From the NCBI GenBank assembly GCA_024398055.1, contig CP073749.1, positions 3,286,594 to 3,350,593 of the forward strand: 64,000 nucleotides of DNA. Direction: 5' to 3'. The notes below the pieces were generated by a model. That model was given only the letters and a program-made list of their open reading frames with translations. It made no database searches and had not been told where the DNA came from. This stretch comes from a bacterium SCSIO 12741 (lineage in GTDB: Bacteria > Bacteroidota > Bacteroidia > Flavobacteriales_G > Salibacteraceae). Of this stretch, positions 26,180-35,991 are shown piece by piece. The translations under genes and the position numbers were made by a program. Position 1 is the first letter of the stretch, and every line of letters starts with the position of its first letter.

Positions 26180-27304
26180 CTAATGGTTCAGCATCACCGG
26201 CATAACCAGCATCAGCAAGTTCTCGTTTTCGTCGTTTCCATCGGCTGGAAGTAATAATCCGGCACGATTCGGAACTGACATTTCGAGAACTACATGCTCG
26301 CTTTCGATGTTGCTTAACATCTCGATTAAGAAGCGGGAGTTGAATCCGATTTCGATATCTTCTCCTTCGTGGTCACAAGTCAAGCGTTCGTTTGCTTCGT
26401 TGGAGAAATCCAAGTCCTCGGCAGAGATGGCCAACTCGTTTCCAGTAATCTTCAAACGAACCTGGTGAGTAGTCTTATTGGAGAAGATAGAAATACGCTT
26501 GATAGAGCTCAAGAAAGAAGAGCGATCAACCGTTACTCGATTTGGGTTTTCCTTTGGAATTACCGCATCGTAGTTCGGGTACTTTCCATCAATCAGACGA
26601 CAGATCAAGGTCACATTTTCGAAAGCGAAGAAAGCGTTTGTATCGGTAAATTCAACCTTTACTTCACCATCAGCGTTAGACAAAAGTCCCTTAAGCAGAG
26701 TCGCTGGTTTTTTAGGTAGAATGAAAGATGCACCCTTATCGGACTTAGCATCCATTCTGCGGTAACGTACCAGTTTATGAGCATCTGTGGCCACGAAGGT
26801 CACATTATCTGTATTCAATTCGAAAAACACGCCTGACATCACCGGACGCAATTCATCATTGCCACTGGCAAACAAGGTCTTGTTCACCGCATTGTACAGA
26901 ATGTCCATGTTCATGGTAATTCCCGTTGGAGATTCCAATTCAGGAGTCTTTGGGAATTCCTCACCATTGTGACCGGCCAATTTATATTTACCATTGTCGG
27001 TAACAACCTCCACTGAAAAATTATCCGGATCTACGTTGAATGTCAACGGTTGCTCAGGAAAAGTTTTTAGCGTGTCAAGCAAAAGCTTAGCAGGGATGGC
27101 CACATGAATATCTTTTTCAGCTTTATCCAGCTTAATGGATGTGGTCATAGTGCTTTCCAGGTCAGAAGCAGAAACAGTCAACTCTTCACCTTCAATGTGA
27201 AAAAGGAAATTTTCTAAGATAGGAAGGGTACTGCTTGCGTTTAATACACCGGAAATGGCGCTCAATTCTTTCAGTAATACAGAGCTCGAAACAATGAATT
27301 TCAT
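26180..27304 (-). CDS. dnaN: DNA polymerase III beta sliding clamp
   Basis: A 374-residue processivity clamp with three equivalent domains, of normal length. Recognisable elements are the start MKFIVSSSVLLKEL, VSASDLESTM in domain 1, FVATDAHKL in domain 2 and DGKYPNYDAVIP at the 2-3 linker. The end MLVMPVMLN is the variant of the usual C-terminal hydrophobic pocket strand. It dimerises around DNA and tethers polymerase. Here it is not next to dnaA or recF. It is preceded by a well-formed promoter, and DUF4340, gldG and gldF lie upstream on the same strand. Confidence 0.96.
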   Translation of the reverse strand: MKFIVSSSVLLKELSAISGVLNASSTLPILENFLFHIEGEELTVSASDLESTMTTSIKLDKAEKDIHVAIPAKLLLDTLKTFPEQPLTFNVDPDNFSVEVVTDNGKYKLAGHNGEEFPKTPELESPTGITMNMDILYNAVNKTLFASGNDELRPVMSGVFFELNTDNVTFVATDAHKLVRYRRMDAKSDKGASFILPKKPATLLKGLLSNADGEVKVEFTDTNAFFAFENVTLICRLIDGKYPNYDAVIPKENPNRVTVDRSSFLSSIKRISIFSNKTTHQVRLKITGNELAISAEDLDFSNEANERLTCDHEGEDIEIGFNSRFLIEMLSNIESEHVVLEMSVPNRAGLLLPADGNDENENLLMLVMPVMLNH

Positions 27305-27336
27305 AAATGACTCAAGTTAGGTGAGTGTTACGCAAA

Positions 27337-27366
27337 CAAAATTATTTTTTTGATGGGTAGGCCCAA
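27337..27366 (-). promoter_or_regulatory. Promoter of dnaN
   Basis: On the minus strand TTG (27366-27364) and TAATTTTG (27344-27337) are spaced exactly 19 bases apart, the Bacteroidota consensus arrangement. The -7 box ends 32 bases before the dnaN ATG, giving a leader of about 25 bases. Confidence 0.85.
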
Positions 27367-27446
27367 ACAATTTTGCCGCGATGGGCCGGGTATTTATCAA
27401 CAAAAGCTAAGCAGTTGTTCACAGTTTTTCGAGTGCCCTTCCCGGT

Positions 27447-28472
27447 TTAGGGAGTTGGAGTACCTCGAAAAAAGGAAAGCGGAGCGGTAAGTGGGTCAAA
27501 AACAAAATATTGGGCAATGACCAGTCCCTCTCCATTTATGGAAATGTACATCCGGTCCATATCATAGTCCAAAATTTGCTGCTCGAAGTCCTGGTAGCCT
27601 TCTGGAACGGGCTTTTTGTAGGTGGCAACTTCAGTTTTGTTTCCACTTTCATCCGTTACAGTAAACACATGCTGAACAGGAGATCCAATTTGCAGAGAAT
27701 CAAGAAATTGCTGCGATTTTGTTTCTTCTCGACCCTCGTAGCTAATTTGCTTAAAACGAATTACATAATCGCGGATAATGGCTTGATTGGCGTCTGGGAC
27801 AACGTTGCCATTAGCATCCTTCAATAAGTAACTTTCCTCTCCATTCTTCACGATTTCGAACGACTTACCAGGTTCTTGAACATGCTCTAATTTGATGGAA
27901 GAAATGGTTTTGACCAATTCCCCAGGATAAGACCAAATCGAGTTGTCTTGCCACAAGTTTGGATTCGTTGGATACCGAGGTCCTAAATAACCATAATGCC
28001 CTTCTATGTGCATCAGAAAGGGAACAGTGGAATTATCCAACAGCATGTAGGTACCAGTATGTTCAGCATTTGCGCCACCCACGAAATAGACTTTGGTAGG
28101 CACATCCTGGTAGTTGCTATAGACCTCCACTTTTGTCGATTTAGCGGCCAGTTTTTTTACCACCAAGTCAAATTGAGCCTTAGATACCGGAGTACGAACT
28201 TTGATGTTTTTTAGGGTACTCAAAAGCACATTAACCACATCTTGACGAGCTTTAATATCTCCATTAACCATCCAGCCGTTTTCGGTTCGTTCTACCGTTA
28301 GAGTTCTGTTGGCTTTATCAGCGAGAAAAACTTTAGTAACTGCACCCGTATCTTCAATGGCAAAATCGGTCAATTGAGATTGAATGGTGGAATTGTTTTT
28401 CCCTCCTAAAATCCAGGCTGCAACTCCCAGAATTACGGCCAGTACCAACAAAAAGACAAATCCTTTTTTCAT
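27447..28472 (-). CDS. DUF4340 domain protein, GldG-associated
   Basis: A 341-residue envelope protein with one N-terminal helix (residues 4-22) and a large exported part. The TVERTENGWMVNGD segment and repeated beta-rich modules match DUF4340, a family commonly encoded beside GldG-type ABC components. It overlaps gldG by 4 bases (ATGA), so it belongs to the gldF-gldG operon. A role in the same ABC complex, possibly as an extracytoplasmic subunit, is inferred. Confidence 0.8.
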   Translation of the reverse strand: MKKGFVFLLVLAVILGVAAWILGGKNNSTIQSQLTDFAIEDTGAVTKVFLADKANRTLTVERTENGWMVNGDIKARQDVVNVLLSTLKNIKVRTPVSKAQFDLVVKKLAAKSTKVEVYSNYQDVPTKVYFVGGANAEHTGTYMLLDNSTVPFLMHIEGHYGYLGPRYPTNPNLWQDNSIWSYPGELVKTISSIKLEHVQEPGKSFEIVKNGEESYLLKDANGNVVPDANQAIIRDYVIRFKQISYEGREETKSQQFLDSLQIGSPVQHVFTVTDESGNKTEVATYKKPVPEGYQDFEQQILDYDMDRMYISINGEGLVIAQYFVFDPLTAPLSFFRGTPTP

Positions 28473-30157
28473 CGACGGGTATATTTTCTTCTTCTCCAGT
28501 AATAGCTAATTAAGCCGTACAGCAATATGATCAATACGGGAACGACAGTGTTCACCAGCTGCCAGGAGAATTTTTGTTTTTCAATTCGGGGACGGTCAAG
28601 CAAGCGCATTTTAAACTCCTTGGCTCGTACATTCAGCAATCCGGAATCATCGAGTAGGTAGTTCATGCAATTCATGATAAAGTCTTTGTTGGCATAAATT
28701 CTACGGGTGTAGCGGTCAAATCCAAGGGCGTAGAATTCGTTGGTATTTCGGTTTACCCGGTTGCGGATGATGTCAGCGTCGGCTACAAAAATCTGCTTGG
28801 TCGGATAACTCGATTCACGGAAAGCGATTCCTTGATTCTGGGCAATTTTATCCACCAATCGATTCTTAAAATTGGAGGTGAATTTTCCTTCTACAAGAAC
28901 GGCCAGAGGTTGTGGGCCGAGGTTAAACTGCCGTGGATCGGGCTCCATTCTCAAAATGTTTAGGCTCACTCGATTAGGTGTGCTAACTACTTTGGAGTAA
29001 TCCGATGAGGTAAGCAAAACGGTCTTTTTGATCGCCGTATCCTTTCCTACAAAGTCAATGGTAGAAATGAATTCCGATTTAATGGCATCCAGGTTCTTAA
29101 CAATAGCATGCTGTTTTCCCGGAATAATCATGGGGAAATAGAACCAAGGGAATAACTCTTGTCGTGGTTGATTTCCAATTTGACCTGTAACAACGGGAAT
29201 GGGCATAGACTGCATATCCATCACCAAATCCCGATTGATTCGAACCCCATAGCGGAAAAACTGATCATCCAGGTTCAAGTCTCTTGGAAGTGCCAAAGTG
29301 GTTGAAGCCGATTGCAAAGAATCCATGGTAATGGAAACGGGTTCAACTAACCAAAGTGCCTTTCCACCATACATCACGAATTGATCCAGAATGAACTTGT
29401 TCTTCTCGTCAAAAGCTGAATCCGGACCGGCTACAATAACCGCATCATATCCTTCCAAAGCCCGAAGTTGGTGATTAAGAGTAACCTCCTCAACAGCGTA
29501 AAATTCAAGCAGCGATTTTTTAATGTCCGCCATAGAGGCTTCATCCAGTTCTCCGTGCCCTTGCAAAATGGCCACCCGCTTTTTGTTCACGGTCATCAGA
29601 TTGCGAAGAATACTTGAGAATTCATACTCCAACTGCTGGATGGAGTTGTTGATCATTAAAGGCTCTGGAACACCCAATTGAGTGCGCAGTAATTGCCAGG
29701 GGAGGGTGCGGTCTTTGTAAGTGACCATGGCACCGGCAAATATGACTTTCTGAGAAGCTTCTTCCACCGATTCTTTTCGGAGGGTAGTGGGCTTGAGTCC
29801 TTCTTTAACCAGTTTGTTGTAAACCCTTTCACGCTCTTCCTCATTGGGATTAGCTGATGGGTCGATAAATTCATATTGAAGATTGTCGCCGGTATAGGCT
29901 CGGAACTCATCCAACAATTCTTGGGTGGCTTCTCTCAGCTTTTTGTAGTCGGCTGGAAGATCTCCGTCGAGGTAGACACGAACGTAAACGAAATCGTCTA
30001 ACTCCTGAGCCTGTTCGAGGGAAACTTCAGAAAGTGAATAACGCTTATCGGAAGTAAGGTCTATTCGGGAAAAGAAAAAAGAACCCAAGTAGTTGAGAAG
30101 AATCAAAACGACGATTCCCACCACCAATTGCAATATGTCGGTATACTTACGACTCAT
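28469..30157 (-). CDS. gldG: Gliding motility ABC transporter substrate-binding protein GldG
   Basis: A 562-residue protein with an N-terminal helix (about 10-28), a large periplasmic domain of the ABC_transp_aux type, and a C-terminal helix (about 533-552, VPVLIILLYGLISYYW) ending in a basic tail. Motifs include RYSLSEVS, VAILQGHGELDE and YGVRINRDLVMD. In gliding Bacteroidota it works with GldF and the ATPase GldA. gldA is not in the window. It starts 3 bases after gldF. Confidence 0.9.
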   Translation of the reverse strand: MSRKYTDILQLVVGIVVLILLNYLGSFFFSRIDLTSDKRYSLSEVSLEQAQELDDFVYVRVYLDGDLPADYKKLREATQELLDEFRAYTGDNLQYEFIDPSANPNEEERERVYNKLVKEGLKPTTLRKESVEEASQKVIFAGAMVTYKDRTLPWQLLRTQLGVPEPLMINNSIQQLEYEFSSILRNLMTVNKKRVAILQGHGELDEASMADIKKSLLEFYAVEEVTLNHQLRALEGYDAVIVAGPDSAFDEKNKFILDQFVMYGGKALWLVEPVSITMDSLQSASTTLALPRDLNLDDQFFRYGVRINRDLVMDMQSMPIPVVTGQIGNQPRQELFPWFYFPMIIPGKQHAIVKNLDAIKSEFISTIDFVGKDTAIKKTVLLTSSDYSKVVSTPNRVSLNILRMEPDPRQFNLGPQPLAVLVEGKFTSNFKNRLVDKIAQNQGIAFRESSYPTKQIFVADADIIRNRVNRNTNEFYALGFDRYTRRIYANKDFIMNCMNYLLDDSGLLNVRAKEFKMRLLDRPRIEKQKFSWQLVNTVVPVLIILLYGLISYYWRRRKYTRR

Positions 30158-30160
30158 GGT

Positions 30161-30892
30161 TTACCACTTCCGAGTGTCTAATTTCAATTTGGTGAGGAGC
30201 ATGAACAAAACGATCAAGCTCAAAAAGTAGATGACATCGCGGGAATCAATTACCCCACGACTCATGGAGATGTAGTGCTCGTTGATACCCAGTTTTAAGA
30301 TAACGTGATCCGCAATTCCTAAAATCTCGAGGCTACTAATCGACTCCAATCCAACGTAAAGAAAGAAGCACAGGAAAACGCCGAGAATAAAAGACACAAT
30401 TTGATTAACCGAAATAGAAGAGGCAAATAAACCAATAGCGACAAAGGCGGATGCTAAAAAGACCAAGCCGGCATATGATCCCCACATGGCTCCGGTGTCC
30501 ACATTAAAAGGAGGTGCGCCTAATACACTAACCGTGTAGAAGTAAAGCAGGGTGGGAACCAGAGTGAAAATTACCAAGAGGATTCCAGCCAAATATTTGC
30601 TTACAATGATTTGCCAGTCGCTCACGGGCTTGGTCAGAAGAAGTTCAATAGTTCCGGTTCTTTTTTCTTCCGAAAACATCCGCATGGTAATGGCCGGGGC
30701 CAGAAACATAAATACCCAGGGAGCTAATACAAAGAGGGAATCAATATTCGCATAACCGGCATCCAGCAAATTGTAGCTACCCGGAAATACCCAGAGGAAC
30801 AATCCTACGGCGAGCAGAAAGATGATCATGACTATGTATCCGATCAGGGAATTGAGGAATCCGCTTATTTCTTTTCTCAGTAGGGTGACCAT
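30161..30892 (-). CDS. gldF: Gliding motility ABC transporter permease GldF
   Basis: A 243-residue inner-membrane permease with six hydrophobic segments. The cytoplasmic loop MRMFSEEKRTGTIELLLTKPVSDWQI is the typical coupling region of ABC-2 permeases. Together with GldG it forms the membrane part of the Gld ABC transporter. It is first in the operon gldF-gldG-DUF4340. A TAATTTTG element lies 18 bases upstream at 30910-30917. Confidence 0.9.
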   Translation of the reverse strand: MVTLLRKEISGFLNSLIGYIVMIIFLLAVGLFLWVFPGSYNLLDAGYANIDSLFVLAPWVFMFLAPAITMRMFSEEKRTGTIELLLTKPVSDWQIIVSKYLAGILLVIFTLVPTLLYFYTVSVLGAPPFNVDTGAMWGSYAGLVFLASAFVAIGLFASSISVNQIVSFILGVFLCFFLYVGLESISSLEILGIADHVILKLGINEHYISMSRGVIDSRDVIYFLSLIVLFMLLTKLKLDTRKW

Positions 30893-30909
30893 AAATGGAA
30901 ATCAGCGGC

Positions 30910-30917
30910 CAAAATTA
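30910..30917 (-). promoter_or_regulatory. Candidate -7 element of gldF (TAATTTTG on minus)
   Basis: Perfect TAnnTTTG match, leaving a leader of roughly 10 bases. It forms a divergent promoter pair with the lysC element at 31002-31009. Confidence 0.5.
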
Positions 30918-31001
30918 GTACAAAATGCCAGTGTCCGTCTCGAAATAAATGTGAATAAGCCAGTGGCGGGATTTGAATGACGGCAGGTCAACGAAGTATG
31001 C

Positions 31002-31009
31002 TAATTTTG
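31002..31009 (+). promoter_or_regulatory. Candidate -7 element of lysC (TAATTTTG)
   Basis: Perfect TAnnTTTG match 20 bases before the lysC ATG at 31030. The nearest TTG (30973-30975) is 26 bases away, somewhat long. Confidence 0.5.
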
Positions 31010-31029
31010 CAGCCAATTTTTTACAAGTT

Positions 31030-32346
31030 ATGGAAGTCTTAAAATTTGGGGGTACCTCGGTTGGAAGTCCGGAGCGTATGAGGCAGATAGCCACGCTTAT
31101 TACGGGCGGAGAGAAGAAGATTGTGGTGTTGTCGGCGGTTAGTGGAACCACGAACACATTGGTTGAAATCTGTCAGTCTCTTTATAAGAAGGATCAGGAT
31201 CGTGCACTTGAATTGATCGACGGACTCGAAGAGCGTTACCGGGAATTTATTTCGGAATTAGTTACAGAAAGCCGTGAGGGGGAAGAAGTATTGGAGCTTG
31301 TTCTCGCCATGATCAATGGAATTCGCTCGTTTACCCGAAAACAGATTAACCTCTTCATTGAGCGTTCCATTTTGGCTCAGGGAGAGTTGATTTCCACCCA
31401 TATTTTCTACTACTACCTAAAGAGTATTGGAGTAAAGGCTGTGTTGCTACCAGCCCTCGATTTTATGCGGGTAGACGATAAAGACGAGCCAGACAGCCGT
31501 TTTATTGAAGAGAATCTGGAATTTGAAGTTTCTAAGTATCCAGGGAAAGAACTGTTTATTACCCAGGGATACATCTGCCGTAATGCCTATGGTGAAATCA
31601 GCAACCTCAAAAGAGGAGGAAGCGACTACACGGCTTCTTTGATTGGTTCTGCCATTCGGGCCAATAGTATTCAGATCTGGACCGATATCGACGGTATGCA
31701 CAACAACGACCCTCGGGTAGTTGAGCAAACTATGCCGATAAGTGAACTGTCTTTTGAAGAAGCAGCAGAGCTTGCCTACTTCGGTGCCAAAATTCTACAC
31801 CCGGCGAGTATTCGTCCAGCAAAGGAGCAAAATGTTCCGGTATGGTTGAAGAATACCATGAAGCCCGAGGCTCACGGTACCTTGATTCACAGCAAAACTT
31901 CGCAATCCGGATTCAAGGCCGTAGCTGCTAAGGATGGCATTACCGCGATTAAGATTCGCTCCGGGCGAATGCTTATGGCCTACGGTTTCCTGAGAACTGT
32001 TTTTGAAATTTTTGAGCGTTACAAAACGCCAATCGATATGATCACCACCTCTGAGGTGGCGGTTTCTGTTACCATTGACGATGATACTCATTTGGCAGAA
32101 ATCGTGAGAGAATTGGAAGAAATCTCTAATGTGGAAGTGGATAGCGATCAAACCATTGTTTGTGTGGTTGGAGACTTCGTACACGGTGGCCATGGATATG
32201 CTGCACGCATTTTTGAGGCCTTGAACAGCATTCCTATCCGTATGATTTCTTACGGCGGGAGCAGCCACAATATCTCTGTCCTCGTGAAATCGGAATTCAA
32301 ACAAGAAGCCCTGCAGCAATTGAATACTCACCTTTTTAATCTGTAA
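31030..32346 (+). CDS. lysC: Aspartate kinase
   Basis: A 438-residue monofunctional aspartokinase, the first step of lysine, threonine and methionine synthesis. The kinase domain opens with MEVLKFGGTSVGS and contains RGGSDYTA and WTDIDGMHNNDPR. Two C-terminal ACT domains (about 295-438; ITTSEVAVSVTID, SYGGSSHNISVLV) suggest feedback inhibition by lysine or threonine. The ATG at 31030 gives the canonical start; the frame upstream of it is not protein-like. It is followed by lysA after 2 bases. Confidence 0.95.
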   Translation: MEVLKFGGTSVGSPERMRQIATLITGGEKKIVVLSAVSGTTNTLVEICQSLYKKDQDRALELIDGLEERYREFISELVTESREGEEVLELVLAMINGIRSFTRKQINLFIERSILAQGELISTHIFYYYLKSIGVKAVLLPALDFMRVDDKDEPDSRFIEENLEFEVSKYPGKELFITQGYICRNAYGEISNLKRGGSDYTASLIGSAIRANSIQIWTDIDGMHNNDPRVVEQTMPISELSFEEAAELAYFGAKILHPASIRPAKEQNVPVWLKNTMKPEAHGTLIHSKTSQSGFKAVAAKDGITAIKIRSGRMLMAYGFLRTVFEIFERYKTPIDMITTSEVAVSVTIDDDTHLAEIVRELEEISNVEVDSDQTIVCVVGDFVHGGHGYAARIFEALNSIPIRMISYGGSSHNISVLVKSEFKQEALQQLNTHLFNL

Positions 32347-32348
32347 GT

Positions 32349-33500
32349 ATGAATTCAAAAAGGATAGAGGAATTCGAGGGGCATGAAACGCCCTTTTATT
32401 TCTACGATTTGCCCTTGCTTCGGGAAAATCTTGAATCGCTCAAAGCGGCCAGTGATCCTCATGATTACCAGGTACACTATGCCCTAAAAGCGAACACCAA
32501 TCCTAAGATTCTGGAAATTGTTCAGTCCTATGGATTGGGTGCCGATTGCGTAAGCGGAAACGAGGTTAAGGCTGCTGTTGAAAGTGGTTTTCCTTCAGAT
32601 CATATTGTTTTTGCCGGAGTAGGTAAAGCCGATTGGGAAATCAATTATGCTTTGGATCAAGACATCTTTTGTTTCAATTGCGAAAGTCTGGAAGAGCTTA
32701 AGGTTATTAACGAATTAGCTCGGGCCAAAGGCAAAAAGGCGAATGTGGCGTTACGATTGAATCCCAACGTAAATGCGCATACCCATGCCTATATCACCAC
32801 TGGATTGGAGGAAAACAAGTTTGGGATCAATCTTTGGGAATTGGATCAAGTGTTGGAATTGCTCAAAGAATGTGAGCAAATTGAGCTTAAAGGTCTTCAC
32901 TTCCATATTGGATCGCAGATAACCGAACTATTCCCTTTCAAAAATCTATGCAATAAGGTAAATGAGATTCAGGAATGGTTTTACAATCATCGAATCATTG
33001 TAGATCATATTAACCTGGGCGGTGGCTTGGGAATTGACTACATGAATCCGGATGAGAATGCCTACCCGGATTATAAAGCCTACTTCGATCTGTTCAAGCA
33101 ATTTTTAAAATTGCGCCCACATCAGCAGGTTCATTTTGAATTGGGACGCAGCATCATGGGCAATATGGGAACCTTGGTCTCACGAATTCTGTACGTGAAA
33201 AGAGGACTCAAAACCAATTTTTTGGTGCTCGATGCTGGCATGACTGAACTTATTCGGCCCGCTTTGTACCAGTCTTATCACAAGATTGAGAACTTGAGTA
33301 AAGGACATTTGGACGGTGAGCGTGAAAAGTATGATGTTGTGGGGCCCATTTGTGAGTCTTCAGATTCCTTTGGCAAAGCCGTTGAACTCCCTCTATCAGA
33401 ACGAGGAGATTTGATTGCCATACGATCGGCTGGAGCCTATGCCGAAGTAATGGCATCTTCTTACAATATGCGGGAAAAGGCTGAAGTGTTATTTGGGTAA
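32349..33500 (+). CDS. lysA: Diaminopimelate decarboxylase
   Basis: A 383-residue PLP enzyme converting meso-diaminopimelate to lysine. The PLP lysine is K47 in HYALKANTN. The fold-III barrel includes GLHFHIGSQI and NLGGGLGIDY. The substrate-binding cysteine segment is GPICESSDSFG. It is shorter than enterobacterial LysA but normal for Bacteroidota. Operon with lysC. Confidence 0.93.
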   Translation: MNSKRIEEFEGHETPFYFYDLPLLRENLESLKAASDPHDYQVHYALKANTNPKILEIVQSYGLGADCVSGNEVKAAVESGFPSDHIVFAGVGKADWEINYALDQDIFCFNCESLEELKVINELARAKGKKANVALRLNPNVNAHTHAYITTGLEENKFGINLWELDQVLELLKECEQIELKGLHFHIGSQITELFPFKNLCNKVNEIQEWFYNHRIIVDHINLGGGLGIDYMNPDENAYPDYKAYFDLFKQFLKLRPHQQVHFELGRSIMGNMGTLVSRILYVKRGLKTNFLVLDAGMTELIRPALYQSYHKIENLSKGHLDGEREKYDVVGPICESSDSFGKAVELPLSERGDLIAIRSAGAYAEVMASSYNMREKAEVLFG

Positions 33501-33541
33501 CACTCTTTTTAAGAGGTGGCCTTTATACTTGCATCAAAATA

Positions 33542-34519
33542 TTGAACATGGATTCCTATTTACGGACGACTGAAAACGTATACAAAGAAGCTGCCCTAAC
33601 TCCTGATGTAGGGCTTTGCTGTACCACAACTCCCATTTGGCAACTGCCAGGTTTGGAGATTCCTAAGATTATGCAGGAAATGAATTACGGTTGCGGAAGC
33701 ACCGTCAATTCCCGGGACCTGGTCAATGAGCCTACAGTACTGTATGTTGGAGTAGGAGGAGGAATGGAGTTGTTGCAATTCAGTTATTTCAGTCGACGTA
33801 AGGGCGGTGTTATTGGTCTCGACGTAGTAGACGAAATGCTGGAAGCTTGCGAACGAAACTTTGTGGAAGCGGAGGCTCAAAACGATTGGTTCAAGAAAGA
33901 CTTCATCGATTTACGTAAAGGCAATGCCTTGGAACTTCCCATTGAAGACTCCACGGTAGATGTTGCTGCTCAGAATTGCTTGTTCAATATTTTTACTCAA
34001 GAAGATCTCAAAAAGGCCTTGGCCGAAATGTACCGGGTGCTTAAGCCTCATGGTCGTTTGGTTCTATCCGATCCGATTTGTGATCAGGAGATGCCTGAAA
34101 ACTTACAGAAGGACGAAAAGCTACGTGCCTTGTGTTTGAGTGGAGCTATGCCGCTTAAAGATTACTTGAAAATGATTACTGATGCTGGATTTGGAACCGT
34201 GGAAGTACGGGCCAAAAGACCCTACCGTATTCTTGATCCGGAGCATTACGATACTAATGAGCTGATCTACATTGAAAGTGTGGAGGTATGTGCCATTAAA
34301 GATCCAATGCCCGAAGATGGACCGTGCGTTTTTACGGGAAAAACGGCCATTTATTACGGTAATGAGGAATACTTGGATGATCACAAGGGGCATATCATGA
34401 TGCCGAATCAGCCCTTGTCGGTATGTGATAAAACGGCTGGTGCACTGGCTTCCTTAAATCGCTCTGACTTATTTATTTCCGATTCCACCTGGTTTTATGA
34501 TGGTGGTGGATGCTGCTAA
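33542..34519 (+). CDS. arsM: Arsenosugar-type arsenite S-adenosylmethionine methyltransferase
   Basis: A 325-residue class I SAM methyltransferase. The SAM-binding motif is VLYVGVGGGMELL (residues 66-78), with LDVVDEML after it and a GRLVLSDP strand later. Cysteines that could bind As(III) are C26-C27 in PDVGLCCTTTP and C51 in NYGCGSTV, and the protein ends in GGGCC (C324-C325). This layout fits the arsenosugar-pathway ArsM found in marine Bacteroidota, which methylates arsenite. The usual radical-SAM partner ArsS is not adjacent. It is a single gene with its own terminator. An ArsM-like role is likely; the substrate is not proven. Confidence 0.8.
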   Translation: MNMDSYLRTTENVYKEAALTPDVGLCCTTTPIWQLPGLEIPKIMQEMNYGCGSTVNSRDLVNEPTVLYVGVGGGMELLQFSYFSRRKGGVIGLDVVDEMLEACERNFVEAEAQNDWFKKDFIDLRKGNALELPIEDSTVDVAAQNCLFNIFTQEDLKKALAEMYRVLKPHGRLVLSDPICDQEMPENLQKDEKLRALCLSGAMPLKDYLKMITDAGFGTVEVRAKRPYRILDPEHYDTNELIYIESVEVCAIKDPMPEDGPCVFTGKTAIYYGNEEYLDDHKGHIMMPNQPLSVCDKTAGALASLNRSDLFISDSTWFYDGGGCC

Positions 34520-34522
34520 ATA

Positions 34523-34557
34523 AAAAAGGCCGGAGAGACGCATTCCCCGGCCTTTTT
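34523..34557 (+). terminator. Intrinsic terminator after arsM
   Basis: AAAAAGGCCGG (34523-34533) pairs perfectly with CCGGCCTTTTT (34547-34557). With A-rich and T-rich flanks it can act in both directions and would also serve the convergent YHYH gene. Confidence 0.88.
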
Positions 34558-34605
34558 GGTCCCACATGACCCAAAAACTCCCCCTGAGCGGGTCAATGGG
34601 TTTCT

Positions 34606-35991
34606 TTAGTCCCTGTAGATCACTATTCGGTGCACTTGACTTTGTCCGCTCCTTTCCACTCGGATTAGGTATTCACCGTTATAACAGGTTCTGGTGTCTA
34701 AGTAGTTGATAGTACTCCCAGGTTGAATGATTTTGGATTGTACCAAACGACCATCCATGCTGAATAGGGAAATCTTAATCTCTTCTTTTACTAAATTACC
34801 TAAAGCTTGAACCGCAATAAAATCGGTAGCAGGATTTGGGTAGATTAGAATTTTGTAGTCTTGGTTCGCTGCATTCTCAGTTGATGTGGTTCCACCAGAG
34901 GGATCGTAGGTGTCCACGGTTTCGCTAATAGAAACGGAGTTTTGACCGCCCATAGCTACGAAATTATCTTCTTCGACCACACCGTAGTATTCGGGGCCTA
35001 CCACATAGGGATAGGCTGAATTCCAAAATTCATCAACGGTAGTATAGTAAGCATAGGTGCCTCCGGGATATTCAGGGGTAATGGCAAATCGTCCATTGTA
35101 TTCATCCAGATCACCATTTCCGGTAAACTCATAGTCTTCTCTAAAAAAGCCAAGCGGGTAGGTGGCATCCACCACTGGGCCTGCACTTACTGACTGTCCG
35201 TTTGCATAGGTGGTACGGGTTGTAATGTTTCTCAATTCGTAGCCTGAAACCATTCTTTTAATTCCACCGGTTCCATCCGTATTGGCGTGGGCAAAAGCTC
35301 CGTATACGGGATAACCATCAAATGCATAACCGAGCAGGGGAGAGTGTTTGGTACTGTCCATCGCATAAAGGCCATCAGCAAGGTAGAGGTCACACACATT
35401 GGAAACCTGCTGAAGGTCAAGATTAAAAGCTGTTGGATTTTGATGGTGATGATAGCTTCCGCCTTCCAAGGTTCCACCAGGTCCCGGAGGTCCGCTGAAG
35501 ATGGGAGAGGGATGTCCCTTGGCACAGTCAAAGCCATCATTTTCGGCCACGATCGCATCCCGATTCCAAACGCCTTCATTGTTGTACGAATATCCATCCT
35601 TGTAATCGTAGATAGGCACTCCATTGATGAATACTCCAATGGGGCCCAAAGGTGTTTCGGTCAATGTTCCCGAGTTTTTAACCGGATTTCTTGGAATCTG
35701 AAATAACCAGTTGTTATTGGTCGCCATGGCGGGATTGCCATCTAAATAGGGACCAATTATGTAAGAGGGGATACCACTACAATTGACATAGACATTGTCG
35801 TTGGAGTAGCGTATTTTTTGCACATTGGCCTTGGCCGTATCTGAAATAGGAGTAGAGTTTCCTGATACATAATGTTGCCCCGTAATACCCGTGGTATTGA
35901 TGATCCACTGGGTTATTTCCGGGTCGGAAATTTGGCCCTGAGCCCATGAAACGAGCAAAAGAGAAAGGAGTAGAGAGAGAATGCTTTTCAT
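34606..35991 (-). CDS. YHYH-domain secreted protein with T9SS type A sorting domain
   Basis: A 461-residue exported protein. Residues 1-20 are a signal peptide (LLLSLLLVSWAQG). The central YHYH domain contains GGSYHHHQNPTAF and LLGYAFDGYPVYGAF; its clustered histidines suggest metal binding. A T9SS type A sorting domain ends the chain (IYPNPATDFIAVQ ... YNGEYLIRVERSG). It follows the MbnP-MbnH pair on the same strand after 119 bases. YHYH proteins are of unknown function; a surface copper-handling role is inferred from histidines and neighbours. Confidence 0.85.
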   Translation of the reverse strand: MKSILSLLLSLLLVSWAQGQISDPEITQWIINTTGITGQHYVSGNSTPISDTAKANVQKIRYSNDNVYVNCSGIPSYIIGPYLDGNPAMATNNNWLFQIPRNPVKNSGTLTETPLGPIGVFINGVPIYDYKDGYSYNNEGVWNRDAIVAENDGFDCAKGHPSPIFSGPPGPGGTLEGGSYHHHQNPTAFNLDLQQVSNVCDLYLADGLYAMDSTKHSPLLGYAFDGYPVYGAFAHANTDGTGGIKRMVSGYELRNITTRTTYANGQSVSAGPVVDATYPLGFFREDYEFTGNGDLDEYNGRFAITPEYPGGTYAYYTTVDEFWNSAYPYVVGPEYYGVVEEDNFVAMGGQNSVSISETVDTYDPSGGTTSTENAANQDYKILIYPNPATDFIAVQALGNLVKEEIKISLFSMDGRLVQSKIIQPGSTINYLDTRTCYNGEYLIRVERSGQSQVHRIVIYRD

